From assembly GCA_016938155.1 (NCBI GenBank), contig JAFGVF010000088.1:1-8343 (forward strand): a DNA stretch of 8,343 nucleotides, written 5' to 3'. A program made the translations under genes and the position numbers. Shown here one piece after another: positions 6,197 to 8,343 of the stretch. The DNA is from Candidatus Cloacimonadota bacterium (GTDB lineage: Bacteria; Cloacimonadota; Cloacimonadia; Cloacimonadales; JAFGVF01). Numbering within the stretch: position 1 is the first letter of the stretch; each line of letters starts with the position of its first letter. The notes beneath the pieces are model-generated. The model saw only the letters and a list, made by a program, of their open reading frames with translations, was not told the DNA's origin and did no database searches.

Positions 6197-8146
6197 CTAT
6201 TCTTGATAGAAATATTTTGCGCTATCCTGATTAATTACGAAGGTTCCAACATCAATGAAAGGAGGAAGAATCGTAACACCGGCAGCCTGATCGTCTGTTG
6301 AAGCTGCAACTGTTGTATGGTTGTACAAGTAGAGCAGTTTCAAGCCAATATAAGGCTCTAACACTGTTTTGATGGTGATCGTTGATTCCAGTTCTCCATC
6401 TTCTACGAGTTTCAATGTTGCATTATCTTTCCCATCACCAATAATTTTCACCTTCCCCTGCATTCCAAGTTCTCTGACTGCAGTAGCAGCACCGACACCA
6501 CCGGAAGCCACAAGGCTACCGATTGCATCTACATCAGGGTTCGCCTGCAAAGCTGCTTTAAGGGCATCTGCATCTCGAGAGGTATCCGTCTCAGAAGCAA
6601 CTTCTTGAACAATAGTGATTCCTGGATAATTTTCTTCAATTTCCATTCTGAATCCTAAAGCTCGCTGTTCCTGGCTATTTTGTCCCATCTTATAAATCAG
6701 GAGGACTTCACCTCTATTATCAATGGACTCAGCAACCGTTCTTGCAGAAATTCTTCCATACTCGACGGTATCGCCACCAATAAAGGTTTGTCTCTTACTT
6801 ACAGAAGAATCCATATCAATAGTAACAACTGGGATCCCTGCTTCTACAGCTTTATCAATTGCAGGTGCCAGTGTATCTTCGAAAGCCATTACTAATAAGC
6901 CTGCAGGTTTTTGAGTAATTGCCTGCTCAATCATAGTCATCTGTGACTGCATATCGTAATTCGAGGGACCAATAAACCTCGTAGTAACACCAAGTTCTTT
7001 TCCTGCAGCTTCAAATCCAATCCGGTGATCGATGAAATACGGAAGTTCAAGTACAGCTCCGATGAGGTAATACGTTTCATCTTTTTCTTTTGGAGTGACT
7101 TTGAAATTACTCATATCGAACGGATTATCTGGAAGATAAAAATACTTTGCCGTATCTTTATAGATTGGAAAGGTTCCGATATCAACAAAGGATGGTAAAG
7201 GAGTTACCCCAGCAGCTTTATCATCGGCTGAAATACTAACATTTCCCCGGATAAGGCCATCAACTAACATTGCAGCATACCAGTTTTCACTAATAGTGTT
7301 GATTGCTATAGTTGCATAGAGTTCACCACTTTCAACAAGCTTGAGGGTGGCATTATCTTTATCATCTCCAATGATAAGAACTTCGCCTGAGCGACCTAAT
7401 TCACGGACAGCAGTAGCAGCTCCAACAGCTCCAGAAGCTACCATACAACCAACACCTGTCACTTTAGGATTTGCCTGTAATGCAGCTTTTAACATGTCGG
7501 CATCTTTTGATGTATCCGTTTCAGAATTTACTTCTTGAACAATAGTGATTCCTGGATAGTTTTCCTCCATCTCCATTCTGAAACCTGCGGCACGTTGTTC
7601 TTGACTATTCTGACCCATCTTATAAATCAAAAGAACTTCTCCACGACCATTTAGCCCTTCGGCTAGCGTTCTAGCAGATGTCCTTCCATAATCAATGGTA
7701 CTTCCGCCAATAAATGTCTGGCGCTTACTGTCTGTAGTATCCATATCAATAGTAAACACTGGAATTCCTGCATCAACCGCTTCGTTTATCGAAGGTGCAA
7801 GTGTGTCTTCAAAAGCTGAAATAAACATTGCTGTAGGCTTTTGCGATATCTGCTGTGTAATTGCCATTTCCTGTGCAGACATGTCATAACTACTTGGGCC
7901 TAACACCGATGTGTCAGCACCATAATACAATTCCGCATATTTTAGACCTCGCTGATGAGGAATGAAATATGGAAGTTCGAGTACCGCACCAATCCAAGGA
8001 TAGCTCACATTTTTATAGAGTTCTTTATCTGCTTCTGAACTGATTGACGGACTAGCTTCTTTGCCACCTCCAGCAACCAAAGGGCTGACAACCATTACTA
8101 GTGCAACTAGAACCAGCAATAGAGTCGAAAGTTTTTTCCTTTTCAT
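6197..8146 (-). CDS. Periplasmic sugar-binding protein with two tandem binding modules
   Basis: A 649-residue protein about twice the usual size of ribose-type (Peripla_BP_4) binding proteins. Residues 1-25 are a Sec signal peptide (basic start, LLLVLVALVMVV core, cleavage probable near LVA|GGG). There is no lipobox cysteine, so it is expected to be soluble in the periplasm. Module 1 is about 51-337 and module 2 about 361-647, joined by a linker at 338-360. They align residue for residue with a constant offset of 310 and no gaps; by hand count 189 of 287 positions are identical. Both keep IGAVLELPYFI, AFEDTLAP, TIDMD, KRQTFIGG, VLLIYKMGQNSQEQR and KDNATLKLVE, so both probably bind ligand. Divergence is greatest at 66-80 and 281-310. 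Only module 1 has a signal peptide. The ribosome-binding site is GGAAGGAAGG just upstream of the ATG. It is the first gene of the operon and feeds the ATPase and permease downstream. Confidence 0.94.
   Translation of the reverse strand: MKRKKLSTLLLVLVALVMVVSPLVAGGGKEASPSISSEADKELYKNVSYPWIGAVLELPYFIPHQRGLKYAELYYGADTSVLGPSSYDMSAQEMAITQQISQKPTAMFISAFEDTLAPSINEAVDAGIPVFTIDMDTTDSKRQTFIGGSTIDYGRTSARTLAEGLNGRGEVLLIYKMGQNSQEQRAAGFRMEMEENYPGITIVQEVNSETDTSKDADMLKAALQANPKVTGVGCMVASGAVGAATAVRELGRSGEVLIIGDDKDNATLKLVESGELYATIAINTISENWYAAMLVDGLIRGNVSISADDKAAGVTPLPSFVDIGTFPIYKDTAKYFYLPDNPFDMSNFKVTPKEKDETYYLIGAVLELPYFIDHRIGFEAAGKELGVTTRFIGPSNYDMQSQMTMIEQAITQKPAGLLVMAFEDTLAPAIDKAVEAGIPVVTIDMDSSVSKRQTFIGGDTVEYGRISARTVAESIDNRGEVLLIYKMGQNSQEQRALGFRMEIEENYPGITIVQEVASETDTSRDADALKAALQANPDVDAIGSLVASGGVGAATAVRELGMQGKVKIIGDGKDNATLKLVEDGELESTITIKTVLEPYIGLKLLYLYNHTTVAASTDDQAAGVTILPPFIDVGTFVINQDSAKYFYQE
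6348..8023 (-). repeat. Internal tandem duplication in the binding-protein gene
   Basis: Two copies of about 860 bases lie in direct orientation with a fixed offset of 930 bases (310 codons). The DNA itself still shows long identical runs: a 29-base identical block lies at 6600-6628 and again at 7530-7558. Edges are approximate; module-level alignment runs from residue 51/361 to 337/647. The similarity is strongest in the central part, weaker at the N-terminal lobe and at residues 281-310. Confidence 0.85.
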
Positions 8147-8194
8147 TTTTACCTTCCTTCCGATTAAAATTTTCTAATGTCTCTATCGAGCAGT

Positions 8195-8232
8195 ATGTAG
8201 TTTCAATTTAAAAATTCGAGCACTCACTACAT
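8195..8232. repeat. Inverted repeat in the leader
   Basis: ATGTAGT (8195-8201) and ACTACAT (8226-8232) are perfect 7-base inverted copies, 31 bases apart centre to centre. An AATTT/AAATT mini-inverted repeat lies between them. Each arm has a TCGAGCA heptamer two or three bases before it on the plus strand. It could be a weak mRNA hairpin or a pair of protein-binding sites three helical turns apart. Confidence 0.45.
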
Positions 8233-8307
8233 CTACTGATAACCTTTTTCTTACAATGAGAATCCCTACCCTCCTTTTTTCGATTGTGATGTCTGCAAGC
8301 AAGAACA

Positions 8308-8336
8308 AGAATATCAGAGTTAAACTATTACGTAAA
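8308..8336 (-). promoter_or_regulatory. Candidate promoter of the transport operon
   Basis: TTTACG (8336-8331), then a 17-base spacer, then TATTCT (8313-8308). Each box matches four of six consensus bases. An extended -10 TGA (8316-8314) directly precedes TATTCT, which strengthens the case. The start of transcription would be near 8301, leaving a leader of about 155 bases. It is the best sigma-70-like site I can find before the binding-protein gene. Confidence 0.45.
8328..8335. promoter_or_regulatory. CG-centred palindrome over the -35 box, candidate LacI-family operator
   Basis: TTACGTAA is a perfect 8-base palindrome centred on CG, the central dinucleotide typical of LacI/PurR-family operators, and it overlaps the putative -35 box. 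The minus-strand flank TGTTTACG continues like a LacI-family half site, but the other half (TAATAG) does not mirror it beyond four bases, so the site is imperfect. It is a plausible target of the repressor at 473-1495. Confidence 0.3.
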
Positions 8337-8343
8337 CATTTTC

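Larger units (their letters stand above)
8147..8343. other. Operon upstream and leader region
   Basis: 197 bases without a convincing gene. Reading toward the binding-protein gene it holds a candidate promoter (8336-8308) with an overlapping palindrome, a ribosome-binding-like AAAAAAGGAGGG (8280-8269), two copies of TCGAGCA 30 bases apart (plus strand 8186-8192 and 8216-8222), an inverted repeat (8195-8201 with 8226-8232) and the GGAAGGAAGG site before the start codon. The gene upstream of this region is outside the window. Confidence 0.6.

Noticed and set aside
1..8343. Mobile element, CRISPR array, phage-defence system, tRNA or rRNA
   Set aside because: I found no transposase or integrase, no short regularly spaced repeats and no RNA-gene-like sequence; every large frame belongs to sugar uptake, catabolism, its regulation or the sulfotransferase.

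Overview
The window is one coherent carbohydrate-uptake and amino-sugar-catabolism locus. All real genes lie on the minus strand, so transcription runs from high to low coordinates. The DNA is AT-rich. The binding protein has a Sec signal peptide with no lipobox cysteine, so it is probably free in a periplasm, which points to a diderm. The signal peptide ending in a Gly-Gly-Gly-Lys-Glu stretch, together with the gene families present, resembles Sphaerochaeta/Treponema-type spirochaetes. That placement is inference from style, not proof.

Layout in transcription order. 8343-8147: upstream region with a candidate promoter, a CG-centred palindrome over its -35 box, and a leader with repeats. 8146-6197: an unusual 649-residue periplasmic sugar-binding protein made of two complete, about 66% identical binding modules in tandem. 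6196-6068: spacer with a strong 40-nt stem-loop just after the binding-protein stop. 6067-4574: double-domain sugar ABC ATPase (RbsA/MglA type, TTG start). 4556-3564: RbsC-type permease. 3540-2752: NagB-family amino-sugar-phosphate deaminase/isomerase with altered active-site residues. 2738-1542: NagA-family N-acetyl-amino-sugar-phosphate deacetylase that has no ATG, GTG or TTG start and appears to begin at ATT. 1495-473: LacI-family repressor with a PurR-like DNA-binding helix. Gaps between genes from the ATPase onward are 13-46 nt, so these look like one operon. 391-1: the 5' end of a separate gene whose N-terminal domain looks like aryl-sulfate sulfotransferase; it runs off the window and seems to have its own promoter.

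Proposed working: the tandem binding protein captures a sugar in the periplasm, and the ATPase and permease import it. A kinase not present here would phosphorylate it, NagA would remove the acetyl group, and NagB would deaminate and isomerise the product to a ketose phosphate for glycolysis. The LacI repressor probably senses the sugar or an intermediate. GlcNAc is the default guess for the substrate, but the departures in NagB and NagA leave room for another N-acetylated amino sugar.

No RNA genes, mobile elements or CRISPR arrays were seen. The points most worth a second look are the ATT start of nagA, the duplicated binding protein, the altered NagB active site and the structured leader.
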